Below the pieces are notes generated by a model. That model saw only the letters and a list, made by a program, of their open reading frames with translations. It made no database searches and was not told where the DNA came from. DNA of 64,000 bases from Lysobacterales bacterium (GTDB taxonomy: Bacteria; Pseudomonadota; Gammaproteobacteria; Xanthomonadales; SZUA-5): positions 20,869 through 84,868 of the forward strand of contig JABAQR010000033.1 in the NCBI GenBank assembly GCA_019187485.1, in the 5' to 3' direction. A program made the position numbers and the translations under genes. Within the stretch, counting starts at the first letter, position 1; each line of letters begins with the position of its first letter. Positions 52,475 to 63,237 of this stretch are shown in pieces.

Positions 52475-55183
52475 ATGGCCCGTTCCGTCGTCTTCGAAAC
52501 CCAGGACCAGGCGCTGCGCGAGGACGTCAGCCTGCTCGGCAAGCTGGTCGGAGAAATGCTTTCCGACCAGTTGGGGGCGAGCTTCTTCCAGTTGCTGGAG
52601 CAGGTCCGCCGCTGCGCGATCCTGCGCCGCGAGGGTGAGAGCGCGCGGCTGGCCGAGCTGTCGGCGTTGCTGAGCGATCTGCCGGTAGAGCGTGCCGCCG
52701 ACCTCGTGCGCGCGTTTTCGACCTATTTCCAGCTCGTCAACCTGGCCGAGCAGGTACACCGTATCCGCCGTCGCCGCGAACACCAGGCGGCCGATGCCGG
52801 TCCGCAACCGGGCGGCATCCTCGACGGGCTGCACCGGCTGCGCGCGGCCGGTGTCGGGACCGATGCGGTGCGTGCGGCACTCGCGCGGCTGCTGCTGGAG
52901 CCGGTGTTCACCGCACACCCCACCGAGGCCACCCGCCGCACGATGCTGGAGAAGGAGCAACGCATCGCGCGCGCCCTGATCGAACGCCTGGATCGCGGGC
53001 GCACGCCCTCGGAGGAAGCCGCGCGTCTGGCGCAAATGCGCATGCACATCACCGCCGCCTGGCAGACGGCCGAATACTCGCCGGTACGACCAAGCGTCGA
53101 GGAAGAACGCGAACATGTGCTGTTTTACCTTTCGGACGTGCTGTTCCGCGCGGTTCCGGCCTGCTACGCCGAGTTCGAGCGCTGCCTGGCGCTGACCTAC
53201 CCGGAGCTCGCCGGCAGCCTGCGGCGACCGCTGCTGCGTTTCGGCACCTGGGTCGGCGGCGACATGGACGGCAATCCGAATGTCGGCGCCGACACCATCC
53301 GCGATGCGCTCGCCGCGCATCGGCGCGTGCTGTTCGCGCGCTATCTGTCCGAGCTGCGCGAATCGGCGTTGCTGCTGAGCCAGTCGCACACGCGGGTGGC
53401 GATCGACCCCGCGGTCGAGCAGCGCGTCGGCGAGTACTCGCGGCGACTGCGGCGCGCCTGGGCGGCGATTCCGAGACGGCATCGCGACATGCCCTACCGC
53501 TGCTTGCTGCTGCTCGCCGCAGCACGCCTGCAGGCTACGCTCGAGGACCGCGAGGGCGGCTATGCATCGCCATCCGAATTCCTCGCCGACCTCGAGTGCG
53601 TGCGCCTGTCGCTGCTGCGCAACGGCGGTCGCCACGCCGGCCTGCACCCCTACGAACGCTTTCTCGCACGCGTGCGCACCTTCGGCTTCCACCTCGCCGC
53701 GCTCGACTTGCGCCAACACGCGCAGGTGCACCGCGAGGCGCTGGTCGACTGCGTCGGCGGCGCGCCATGGGAGCAACGCGACCCCGACGAGCGGCGCGCG
53801 CTGCTGCGGCGCCTGATCACCGAAGCTGCGCCACCGCGTGCGTCGCTGGCGCCTGCCACCCAGTCGGTGCTGGCGGTATTCGGCGCACTTGCGGAGAGCC
53901 ACGCCCGCTACGGTGAGACAGCCATCGGCGCTTTCATCGTCAGCATGAGTGAGAGCGCCGACGACGTGCTCGCGGTGCTCGCACTGGCGCGCCTGGCCGG
54001 AGCCACCGCAGGACCGCTCGTGATCGACGTCGCGCCACTGTTCGAGACCTTGGCCGACCTCGCCGCCGCACCACGGATCCTCGCCGAACTGCTCACCGAT
54101 CCAGTTTATCGCGCACATCTGCGGACACGCGGCGAGCGCCAACTGGTGATGCTGGGGTACTCCGACAGCAACAAGGACGGCGGCATCGCCGCCTCGCGCC
54201 ACGCCCTGCAGGAGGCGCAGGCGGAACTCGGTGCGATCGCCATGCAGGCCGGCATCAACCTGTCCTTCTTTCACGGCCGCGGCGGTACCGCCAGCCGCGG
54301 TGGCGGCCGCACCGAGCGTGCGGTCATGGCGGCGCCGCACGGCAGCGTCAACGGCCACCTGCGGCTGACCGAGCAAGGTGAGGTGATCCACCGCAAGTAC
54401 GGCCTGCGCGCGATCGCCCTGCGCAACCTCGAACAGGCCTTCTGCGGCCTGCTGCACGCAACCCTGAATCCGCGCCCGGCGGATCCTCGCGAAACCGGCT
54501 GGCGCGCGCTGATGGCGCGCATCGCCGACTCCAGCCGCGATGCCTACCGCACGCTGGTCTACGGCGAGCAGACCTTCGCCGACTACTTCCGCGCGGCCAC
54601 GCCCATCGACGTGATCGAACGCATGAAGATCGGTTCGCGACCCTCGTTGCGCAAGGGCGACCTGTTCCGCATCGAACAGTTGCGTGCGATTCCCTGGGTG
54701 TTCGCGTGGTCGCAGAGCCGCCACGGTTTACCCGGCTGGTACGGTCTTGGCAGCGGCCTCGCCACGGTCTGCTCGGAGGCGGGCGAGGAATGCGTCGCCG
54801 AGATGGCGCGCGACTGGCCCTTCTTCCGCTTGCTGCTGGAGGATGTCGAGATGGTGCTGGCCAAGGCCGACGCCGGCATCGCCGCGCAGTACTCGGCGCT
54901 CGCCGGTCCGTTGCATGCGCGCTACTGGCCGGCCATCGAATCCGAATGGCAACGCACCGGCGACTACGTCCTGCGTCTCAAGGGGAGCCGCGAACTGCTG
55001 TCCTACGACCGTCCGTTGCAGCGCACGATCCGCCTGCGCAACCCTTACGTGGATCCGATCAGCGTACTGCAAGTGGATCTGCTGCGCCGCTGGCGCCGCG
55101 GCGAGCGCCGCGACGACAGCCTGTTCGCGGCGCTGGTCTCCACCGTCAACGGCATCGCGCGCGGCCTTCAGAACACTGGCTGA
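52475..55183 (+). CDS. ppc: Phosphoenolpyruvate carboxylase
   Basis: 902 residues, full length. Catalytic signatures: FTAHPTEATRRTML (active-site His), GYSDSNKDGGIAASRHALQ (Lys) and FFHGRGGTASRGGG, and the C-terminal RNPYVDPISVLQVDLL..NTG end. It carboxylates PEP to oxaloacetate, feeding the aspartate family that includes the homoserine and methionine genes a few kb downstream. Confidence 0.97.
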   Translation: MARSVVFETQDQALREDVSLLGKLVGEMLSDQLGASFFQLLEQVRRCAILRREGESARLAELSALLSDLPVERAADLVRAFSTYFQLVNLAEQVHRIRRRREHQAADAGPQPGGILDGLHRLRAAGVGTDAVRAALARLLLEPVFTAHPTEATRRTMLEKEQRIARALIERLDRGRTPSEEAARLAQMRMHITAAWQTAEYSPVRPSVEEEREHVLFYLSDVLFRAVPACYAEFERCLALTYPELAGSLRRPLLRFGTWVGGDMDGNPNVGADTIRDALAAHRRVLFARYLSELRESALLLSQSHTRVAIDPAVEQRVGEYSRRLRRAWAAIPRRHRDMPYRCLLLLAAARLQATLEDREGGYASPSEFLADLECVRLSLLRNGGRHAGLHPYERFLARVRTFGFHLAALDLRQHAQVHREALVDCVGGAPWEQRDPDERRALLRRLITEAAPPRASLAPATQSVLAVFGALAESHARYGETAIGAFIVSMSESADDVLAVLALARLAGATAGPLVIDVAPLFETLADLAAAPRILAELLTDPVYRAHLRTRGERQLVMLGYSDSNKDGGIAASRHALQEAQAELGAIAMQAGINLSFFHGRGGTASRGGGRTERAVMAAPHGSVNGHLRLTEQGEVIHRKYGLRAIALRNLEQAFCGLLHATLNPRPADPRETGWRALMARIADSSRDAYRTLVYGEQTFADYFRAATPIDVIERMKIGSRPSLRKGDLFRIEQLRAIPWVFAWSQSRHGLPGWYGLGSGLATVCSEAGEECVAEMARDWPFFRLLLEDVEMVLAKADAGIAAQYSALAGPLHARYWPAIESEWQRTGDYVLRLKGSRELLSYDRPLQRTIRLRNPYVDPISVLQVDLLRRWRRGERRDDSLFAALVSTVNGIARGLQNTG

Positions 55184-55264
55184 CACGCGGCGGGTCCGGG
55201 CCAGATCGCATCCACGGGACGGGGGATGCACCGGGAGCCGGTGTGCGGCCCCACCGGACGCGCT

Positions 55265-56554
55265 TCACAACCACCCGAACTTCCCCACGAACACCGCTGC
55301 GAGCACCCAGACCGCCACCGGCACTTCGCGAGCGCGACCGGCGATGAGCTTGATGGCGGCGTGACTGATGAAACCGATGGCGATGCCGTGGGCGATCGAG
55401 AAGGTCAACGGCATCGTGACCGCGCACAGGAAGGCGGGGGCGGCTTCGGAGAGGTCGTCCCAGACGATTTCGGCGAGCGCACGGGACATCAGCACGGCGA
55501 CGTAGATCAGCGCCGGGGCCGTCGCGAAGGCGGGCACGCTGCCGGCGAGCGGGGCGATGAACAGCGCCGCGAGGAAGAGCAGGCCGACGACGACCGCGGT
55601 CAGTCCAGTGCGGCCGCCGACGGCGGTGCCGGCCGCGCTCTCGATGTAGGCGGTGGTCGAGGAAGTGCCGAGCAGCGAGCCGGCGGCAATCGCCGTGGAA
55701 TCGGCGAGCAGCGCGCGCTTCAGGCGCGGCAGGCGACCGCGAGCGTCGAGCAGATCGGCGCGGTGGGAGACGCCGATCAGGGTGCCGGTGGCGTCGAAGA
55801 GCTCGACCAGGAAGAAGGTCAGCACCACCGCCACCAGGCCCGCCTCGAGCGCGGCGCCCACATCCAGTTGCAGCAGCACCGGCGTGATCGCGGGCGGCGA
55901 CGCGAACACCCCCCGGAACGGGCTGACACCGAGCGCGATCGCGGCGGCGGTGATCGCCAGCACGCCGATCACGATGCCGCCGGCGACACGCCGCGCTTCC
56001 AGCCCGACGATCAACATCAGACCGGCCACAGCGAGCAGGGTGCCGGGCGCGCGCAGATCTCCCAGGCGTACCAGGGTGGCCGGGTCGCCGACGACGAGCC
56101 CGGCGTTCTTGAGGCCGATGATCGCCAGGAACAGGCCGATGCCGGCGCTGATCGCGAGCTTCAGCGAATGCGGGATCGCGTCGACGATCCACTCGCGGAT
56201 GCGCAGCAGACTGAACGCGACGATCAGCAGGCCGGAGAGAAACACCGCGCCCAGTGCCGCCTGCCAGCTGTAGCCCAGACCACCGACCACGCTGAACGCG
56301 AAATAGGCGTTGAGACCCATGCCGGGCGCCATCGCGATCGGGTAGTTCGCGTACAGGCCCATCAGCAGCGAGCCGAAGGCGGCCGCCAGGCAGGTGGCCA
56401 CGAACACCGCATCGCGCGGCATCCCGGCCGCGGCCAGGATGTCTGGGTTGACGAAGACGATGTAGGCCATCGCCAGGAAGGTGGACAGCCCGGCGAGGCA
56501 TTCGGTGCGTACATCGGAGCCGTGCTCGCGCAGGCGGAACCAGGATTCGAGCAT
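55265..56554 (-). CDS. NCS2-family adenine/guanine/hypoxanthine permease (AzgA type)
   Basis: 429 residues, about 12 helices. AzgA-type signatures: TFLAMAYIVFVNPDIL, PIAMAPGMGLNAYFAF, ISAGIGLFLAIIGLKNAG, FFLVELFDATGTLIGV, GTSSTTAYIESAAGTAVGGRTGL. Imports purine bases. No purine-riboswitch-like structure was seen in the upstream 130 bases. Confidence 0.92.
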   Translation of the reverse strand: MLESWFRLREHGSDVRTECLAGLSTFLAMAYIVFVNPDILAAAGMPRDAVFVATCLAAAFGSLLMGLYANYPIAMAPGMGLNAYFAFSVVGGLGYSWQAALGAVFLSGLLIVAFSLLRIREWIVDAIPHSLKLAISAGIGLFLAIIGLKNAGLVVGDPATLVRLGDLRAPGTLLAVAGLMLIVGLEARRVAGGIVIGVLAITAAAIALGVSPFRGVFASPPAITPVLLQLDVGAALEAGLVAVVLTFFLVELFDATGTLIGVSHRADLLDARGRLPRLKRALLADSTAIAAGSLLGTSSTTAYIESAAGTAVGGRTGLTAVVVGLLFLAALFIAPLAGSVPAFATAPALIYVAVLMSRALAEIVWDDLSEAAPAFLCAVTMPLTFSIAHGIAIGFISHAAIKLIAGRAREVPVAVWVLAAVFVGKFGWL

Positions 56555-56684
56555 CTGGAGGATCTTGGTCGGCGGGCGGGTGATTATCGGACAGCCACGC
56601 CCGCAAGGAGCCGATCGGGTCCGGGCGATTCCATGCGGCGACCGAGATCGCCCGCAACCGATTCGCCGTGAATCGCGCGCACGC

Positions 56685-57338
56685 CTACGCGACCTCGCGC
56701 AGCAGCCGCCACAGGCGCCGCTGCGCCGGGCGCTGCGGTGCCAGCGCCGCGAGCGCGCGCGCATCTTCGATGGTGTCGAGGTCCCGCTGCACGGGCAGCA
56801 GCGTCAGTGGAACGCCGGCGCCGACCGCGGCGAGAAATCGCCCGGCAGTATCGGGATCGCCGTAGGGCACGCACGACCAGCCGCGACCGTCGTGGTCGAC
56901 GTTCGAGCCGTAGAGCACGAAACCACCGTCGTGCGCCGGCGCCAGCACGCGCGCCGGCGTTTGCGCGAGCACCACGCAGGCTGCGAGGAGCGTCTCCGGC
57001 GTCAGTGCCGGCGCGTCCGCGCCCAGCAACAAGGCACTGCCATGGCGGGCGCGCAACTGCGCGTGAATGCCGCCCATGCGCGTACCGAGATCGCCGGGTG
57101 GCTGCACCAGCACCGGCCAGCCGGACCAGTACGTGCCGGCCCCGGCTTCGGCCACGGCCCAGTAGGGCTGTACCGAAGCGCGCGCAGCGACGGCCTGCAC
57201 GCATTCGAACACGCATTCCAGGCAGCCGCGCCAGACCGCGAGCGCGGCCGGCGCGCCGATCACGGTCGCCAGACGCGTCTTCACCGGGCTCAGCTCCGAC
57301 GTCTTCACGAACACCGCGAGGCCATGCGCCGCGCTCAC
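56685..57338 (-). CDS. Glycosyltransferase-like protein, TIGR04282/DUF2064 type
   Basis: 217 residues from the GTG at 57338, which overlaps the stop of the upstream glycosyltransferase as GTGA. An ATG at 57407 would overlap it by 73 bases. Motifs: GLAVFVKTSELSPVKTRLA, LGTRMGG, ALLLGADAPALTPETL, LAPAHDGGFVLYG, DLDTIEDARAL. These proteins accompany TIGR04283 enzymes in many genomes (rSAM/selenodomain-associated transferase 1). Product unknown. Confidence 0.85.
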   Translation of the reverse strand: MSAAHGLAVFVKTSELSPVKTRLATVIGAPAALAVWRGCLECVFECVQAVAARASVQPYWAVAEAGAGTYWSGWPVLVQPPGDLGTRMGGIHAQLRARHGSALLLGADAPALTPETLLAACVVLAQTPARVLAPAHDGGFVLYGSNVDHDGRGWSCVPYGDPDTAGRFLAAVGAGVPLTLLPVQRDLDTIEDARALAALAPQRPAQRRLWRLLREVA

Positions 57339-58048
57339 CCGCGACGCCACTCCTGCCAGGCCTGGCTCCACGTCAGCCGCTGGTGACGCAAGGTGGTTTT
57401 CAGCCAACCATGCTCACGGTACTTGCGCGCGCTGGTCGGCAACGCCGCAGCCATGGGCATCGGCGCCACGCCGGCGCGCCGTGCAGCCCACACCAACGCG
57501 TGGTCCTCGCCGAAACTTCGCGCTTCGTCGAAACCGCCGAGCGCCTCGAAGCGCGTCCTCCGCAGCACGAATCCCTGGTCGCCGAAGGGCAGGCCGAAAC
57601 GCCGGCAACGCCAGCGCGCCCCCCATTCGGTCAGGCGCAACAGTGGCGAATCGCGATCATGGAAGCGTAGGTCGAAGTAACCGAGAGCGTCGTGGCCGGC
57701 CGCGAGAAAAGTTGCGAGCCCGGCCAGGGTCCGCGCATCCGGCCGGCTGTCGGCGTGCAGGAACCACACCCACTCGGAACGCGCGCGGCGAGCCCCGGCA
57801 TTCAGCTGGCGCGCACGCCCGCGCTCGACTTCGAGCACGCGTTGGGCCGGATCGCGCGGACGCGATTGCAGGTCGCCGATGGCAAACACCAGTACGCGGA
57901 CGATGCCGGGCGCCTCGCGTGCGAGCAGTTCGACCAGCTCCCGCCAACTGCGGTCGCCGGGTCCCACCGGGATCACCGCCGTCAGGCTCGGTTGCGGGAC
58001 TTCGATGCGGTCCCGAATCCCAAGTCCCGAGTCCCGGTGCGCGTTCAC
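57335..58048 (-). CDS. Family 2 glycosyltransferase, TIGR04283 type
   Basis: 237 residues from the GTG at 58048, which overlaps the metJ stop as GTGA. GT-A fold: [42 protein letters not shown] (DxD-like HADS), [12 protein letters not shown] and FGEDHALVW. Residues 5-15 ([10 protein letters not shown]) are encoded by a short tandem DNA repeat, so the true start could have shifted. It is the rSAM/selenodomain-associated transferase 2 type. Confidence 0.83.
   Translation of the reverse strand: MNAHRDSGLGIRDRIEVPQPSLTAVIPVGPGDRSWRELVELLAREAPGIVRVLVFAIGDLQSRPRDPAQRVLEVERGRARQLNAGARRARSEWVWFLHADSRPDARTLAGLATFLAAGHDALGYFDLRFHDRDSPLLRLTEWGARWRCRRFGLPFGDQGFVLRRTRFEALGGFDEARSFGEDHALVWAARRAGVAPMPMAAALPTSARKYREHGWLKTTLRHQRLTWSQAWQEWRRG
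58010..58036. repeat. Short GGGACTYGGGA tandem repeat
   Basis: Minus strand reads four imperfect heptamer-to-octamer units (CGGGACTCGGGACTTGGGAT.. and CGGGAC) just after the metJ stop, within the first codons of the glycosyltransferase gene. Such repeats are usually intergenic in Xanthomonadales. Confidence 0.5.
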
Positions 58049-58284
58049 TCCGACCGCGCCAGTTCCTCGTCGGTCGGCAACGGCTGGCCGGTGTAGGCAT
58101 GCAGGAAGGCTTCGGTCAACAGCTCCGATATCGTGCCATGCCGCAGCTTCTTGATCTGTCGGCGGGTACGTTCGTCGGTCAGCAGCTTGAGCACATGCAC
58201 CGGAATGGTGACGGTGAGCTTCTTGGTCGCCTCGGCGCGTTTGCCGCGCTCGATGTAGGGATTGACGAACTCGTTCTCGGCCAT
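58045..58284 (-). CDS. metJ: Methionine repressor MetJ, short form
   Basis: 79 residues; GGAGG six bases before the ATG. It aligns along its length with E. coli MetJ (about 105 residues): the DNA-contacting beta strand KKLTVTIP retains Lys22 and Thr24, followed by [36 protein letters not shown]. The position of the Phe displaced by S-adenosylmethionine in E. coli is Tyr64 here. The protein stops before the C-terminal helix. Divergent from metY, whose leader carries met boxes. Confidence 0.85.
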   Translation of the reverse strand: MAENEFVNPYIERGKRAEATKKLTVTIPVHVLKLLTDERTRRQIKKLRHGTISELLTEAFLHAYTGQPLPTDEELARSE

Positions 58285-58426
58285 GGGCGTCCTCCGGTTG
58301 TACGAAGGCTAGCAGAAGACGAGCGGTCGGTTGCTGGCCTCGGTCGCCGGCAGCGCGGCCGGAGCCGCTCTGCACTTCGGCTGCGCCATTCCTGCCGACG
58401 CCCATCGACCGGCGTTTGCTCGTCTC

Positions 58427-59837
<1,411 letters not shown>

Positions 59838-59854
59838 GTGGCGAAGGGCGGTGG

Positions 59855-59883
59855 GGCACGGAGTGACTCTGGGTCACCGTGCC
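59855..59883 (+). terminator. Hairpin between metY and the metX-hom fusion
   Basis: GGCACG (59855-59860) pairs with CGTGCC (59878-59883) and GTGAC with GTCAC inside, loop TCTGG. It lies 17 bases after the metY stop. No T-run; it could be an attenuator or mRNA-processing site instead. Confidence 0.35.
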
Positions 59884-59959
59884 ATCGGCGCCCCGGTCCG
59901 CCCGGACCTGCCTCCATCGTTCGCCTTTCACTCCCACCTGCAAGCCGACGAGCACCTCC

Positions 59960-62125
59960 ATGGCCCACCCCTGCCACACCCCGGTCGCCATTCGCAGCCA
60001 CACGCCCGCGGCGCCGCTGCCGCTGGAGCGCGGCGGCGAGATCGCGCACGCGACCGTCGCCTTCCAGACCTGGGGCGCGCTGAACGCGGCGCGCGACAAC
60101 GCGATCTGGGTCTGTCACGCACTGACCGCGTCCAGCGATGTCGAAACCTGGTGGTCGGGCGTCTTCGGACCGGGACGCCTGCTCGACCCGACGCGCCACT
60201 ACATCGTGTGCGCGAACGTGCTCGGCGGCTGCTACGGCAGCGCGGGGCCGGCCAGCATCGATCCAGCCAGTGGCGAGCGCCGCGGTGCGCGCTTCCCGGC
60301 GATCACGATCGGCGACCTGGTCGAGCACCAGCGGCGGCTCGCCGACCATCTGCGCATCGCCGCCATCGAACTGGTCGTCGGGGCCTCGATGGGCGGCTTC
60401 CAGGCGCTCGAGTGGGCGCGTCGCGACGGTCGCGTGCGGCGCCTGGCCCTGCTCGCGACGAGCTGGCGGCAGCCGCCGCAAGCGCTCGCGCAGGCGAGTC
60501 TGCAATGCGAGTTCATCCGCCGCGATCCGAAGTTCCGCGGCGGCGACTATGCACAGGACGATGGTCCGACCGAAGGCCTTGCGCTGGCGCGCCAGCTCGG
60601 CCACCTCACCTACCGATCCGCGCGCGAGCTGGACTTGCGCTTCGGTCGCGCGCGGCGCGCCGACGGCCGCTACCAGGTGCTGTCCTACCTGGACCACCAG
60701 GGCGACAAGCTGGTACGCCGCTTCGATGCCAACAGCTATCTGCGGTTGACCGAGGCGATGAACGAGTACGACTGCGCGGCCGGTGGCGACCCGGAATCCG
60801 CGCTCGCCGCACTGACCTTGCCGACGCTGGTGGTCGCACTCGACAGCGACCAGCTCTACTACCCCGGCGAACAGCACCGTCTGGCGCGCGCGTTACCGCG
60901 CGGACGCCTGGTCGAGTTCGAGACCGTCTGGGGCCACGACGGCTTCCTGGTCGACGCCGCGCGCCTGGATCCGCTGTTGTGCGCCTTTCGCGACGAGCCG
61001 CTGCCGGAGGCGAACGTGACCCGGCTGCCGGCGCGCGCGGGCACCCGCCGCCCGCGCATCCCGACGGTCCTGCTCGGTGCGACCGGGCGCGTCGGCGGCG
61101 CGCTGCTGGAGTTGCTCGCGCAACCGGGCTGCGAGGCGCCGTTGCAGCTGGTGGGCGTGGCCAACTCCCGCGCCGCGCTGTGGCAAGCGGAGGGTCTGGC
61201 GCCCGGGCTCGCGGCCGAACGCCTGCGCGCGCATAGCGCAGGCAGCGTCGCCGGGCTGCTCGAACAATTGCGTGCGCAGCCGCGGCCGGCGCTGCTGATC
61301 GATTGCAGCGCCGATGCCGTCGCCGCCGCGCATGCGCTGCGACTGCTCGAGGACGGCGTCGCGCTGGTGACGCCAAACAAACTCGGTTTCGCGGCGGCGC
61401 AATCCGACTACGCGCGCATCCGCGCCGCGCTCGCGCACACCCCGGCGGCGTGGTCGGCGACCGTCGGTGCCGGGCTGCCGGCGCTGGCGACGATCCGTCG
61501 TCTGCGCGCCGCAGGCGATCGCCTGCTCGGCATCGAGGCGACGCTGTCGGGCACGCTCGGCCATCTGCTGACGCGCGTACAGGAAGGCGCAAGCCTGCGG
61601 CGCGCGCTCGCCGAGGCGATCACTCTGGGCCTGGCGGAACCCGATCCGCGCGCCGATCTCGGCGGCGAGGATGTGCGCCGCAAGCTGGTGATCCTGCTGC
61701 GCGAGGCCGGGATCCCGATCGAGCCGCAGGCGGTTGCGCATGCACCGCTGCTGCGCTGTGCGAGCGAGCTGCCGTGGGACGAAGCCGTCGGCCTGCACGA
61801 GCACGACTGGCTGGCCCTGGTCGCAGACGCCGCGCGCGCCGGTACCCGCCTGGTCTATCGCGCCGCGTGGACGCCGCAGGAAGGCGCGCAGGTCGGTCTC
61901 GCGCTGCTCGCGGCCACCCATCCGCTGGCCGGCGCGCGCGGCGTGGAGAATCGCATCGTGCTGCGCAGCGAGCGGCACGCCGAGCTGCCGATCATGATCG
62001 CTGGCGCCGGCGCGGGGGTGCGCATCACCGCCGCGGCGGTACTCGCCGACGCGGTCGAAGTCGCGACGCGGCTGCTGGCGGCGGAACCACGCGCGGAGGC
62101 ATTTCGCCTCAGCGCCGCGCTGTAG
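59960..62125 (+). CDS. Fusion of homoserine O-acyltransferase (MetX) and homoserine dehydrogenase
   Basis: 721 residues in one uninterrupted frame. Residues 1-350 are MetX: nucleophile Ser143 in VVGASMGGFQ, Asp295 and His326 (GHDGFL) complete the triad. After a short Arg/Pro-rich linker, residues about 367-721 are homoserine dehydrogenase: dinucleotide loop LGATGRVGG (372-380), TPNK (471-474), EATLSGTLGHLLT, and catalytic-type Asp571/Lys575 in LGGEDVRRKL. No aspartokinase domain. It would turn aspartate semialdehyde into O-acyl-homoserine for MetY. Whether the acyl group is acetyl or succinyl is not decided by the motifs visible here. Confidence 0.93.
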   Translation: MAHPCHTPVAIRSHTPAAPLPLERGGEIAHATVAFQTWGALNAARDNAIWVCHALTASSDVETWWSGVFGPGRLLDPTRHYIVCANVLGGCYGSAGPASIDPASGERRGARFPAITIGDLVEHQRRLADHLRIAAIELVVGASMGGFQALEWARRDGRVRRLALLATSWRQPPQALAQASLQCEFIRRDPKFRGGDYAQDDGPTEGLALARQLGHLTYRSARELDLRFGRARRADGRYQVLSYLDHQGDKLVRRFDANSYLRLTEAMNEYDCAAGGDPESALAALTLPTLVVALDSDQLYYPGEQHRLARALPRGRLVEFETVWGHDGFLVDAARLDPLLCAFRDEPLPEANVTRLPARAGTRRPRIPTVLLGATGRVGGALLELLAQPGCEAPLQLVGVANSRAALWQAEGLAPGLAAERLRAHSAGSVAGLLEQLRAQPRPALLIDCSADAVAAAHALRLLEDGVALVTPNKLGFAAAQSDYARIRAALAHTPAAWSATVGAGLPALATIRRLRAAGDRLLGIEATLSGTLGHLLTRVQEGASLRRALAEAITLGLAEPDPRADLGGEDVRRKLVILLREAGIPIEPQAVAHAPLLRCASELPWDEAVGLHEHDWLALVADAARAGTRLVYRAAWTPQEGAQVGLALLAATHPLAGARGVENRIVLRSERHAELPIMIAGAGAGVRITAAAVLADAVEVATRLLAAEPRAEAFRLSAAL

Positions 62126-62274
62126 CAGGGCTGCGGCCCTCGCGACACCCGGCCGACACCCACCGCCACCGCAGCGGCCGCCGACCCGGACGCGACCGAT
62201 CACCGCTTCGCAGCACTGTCCCCTGCCGGTCTACAATGCCGTTCGACCTTGGTCGGCCTGCAGGCGCGTGACTC

Positions 62275-63168
62275 ATGGCGAAACACGAACTCGATACGCT
62301 GACCACCCAGCGCGGCAGCCTCGCCAGGCTCGCCGAGGCGATCGGCGCCAAGCACAGCGCCTACCTCACCGTCACGCAGGGCGAAAACCAGGGCCGCCGA
62401 ATCAAACTCGGCGACGTACCGGTTTCGATCGGACGCTCGGCCGATTGCGATTTCCGCCTGATCAATCGCGCGATCTCGCGCCTGCATTGCCGAGTCTGGC
62501 GCGACAACTCCGGCTTCTGGGTACGCGATCTCAATTCCACCAACAAGACCTATCTGAACGACCGTCCGGTGGTCGAAGCGCGACTCAAGGACGGCGACTT
62601 CATCACCGTCGGCGGCACCGTGGTCCAGTTCACCCAGGAACAGGACGTCGACCACGCCGCACAGAGCGAGTTCTTCGACCTGGTCACCCACGACCAGTTG
62701 ACCGGGCTCTCGCAGCGACGCGTGTTCGAACAGTCGCTGGAGCAGGAGATCGCACGCAGTACCCGCCGCCAGCGCGAGTTCGTGCTCGCGATCATCGACG
62801 TCGACGAGATGAGCCGGATCAACCGCGAATGGGGCAAGCCGGCCGGCGACGATGTGCTGAGACAGGTCGCCAAGGCGCTCAAGGCCGGACTGCGCGAAGA
62901 AGACCTGCTGTGCCGCTACGGCGGCGGCGAGTTCGCCGCGCTGCTGCCCGAGACCGGCAGCGAAGAAGCCGAAAAACTGCTCCATGCGGTACGTTCGGCG
63001 ATTGCCAACGTCGAGTTTTTCATCCACGGCCAGACTCGCCGCGCCAGCGTCAGCATCGGCCTGCTGCTGTGGAAGCCCGAGTTCAAGACCGCCGCCATCG
63101 CCCTGGAGCGCGCCGAGGAGAAGCTGAAAGTGGCCAAGGAAGCGGGGCGCAACAAGCTCGTCTCCTGA
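62275..63168 (+). CDS. FHA-domain protein with degenerate GGDEF domain
   Basis: 297 residues. FHA domain residues 30-120: SIGRSADCDFRL, SRLHCRV, DLNSTNKTYLND (phosphothreonine-binding Arg, Ser, Asn present). GGDEF-type domain 135-290 with THDQLTGLSQRR and DVDEMSRINREWG, but the signature is GGGEF at 216-220, lacking the metal-binding Asp/Glu. The inhibitory RxxD site (R207-D210) is retained five residues upstream. Likely catalytically dead and a c-di-GMP reader. A TACAAT -10-like box is at 62232. Confidence 0.87.
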   Translation: MAKHELDTLTTQRGSLARLAEAIGAKHSAYLTVTQGENQGRRIKLGDVPVSIGRSADCDFRLINRAISRLHCRVWRDNSGFWVRDLNSTNKTYLNDRPVVEARLKDGDFITVGGTVVQFTQEQDVDHAAQSEFFDLVTHDQLTGLSQRRVFEQSLEQEIARSTRRQREFVLAIIDVDEMSRINREWGKPAGDDVLRQVAKALKAGLREEDLLCRYGGGEFAALLPETGSEEAEKLLHAVRSAIANVEFFIHGQTRRASVSIGLLLWKPEFKTAAIALERAEEKLKVAKEAGRNKLVS

Positions 63169-63237
63169 ACGCGGGCACGGCGCTCCGACCCTCCCGGTCC
63201 AGCGGCTTTCGGAAAATGCAGCTTCAGTGCTGCCGGC

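Noticed and set aside
56555..56684. Purine riboswitch upstream of the purine permease
   Set aside because: None of the conserved loop or junction sequences were found.
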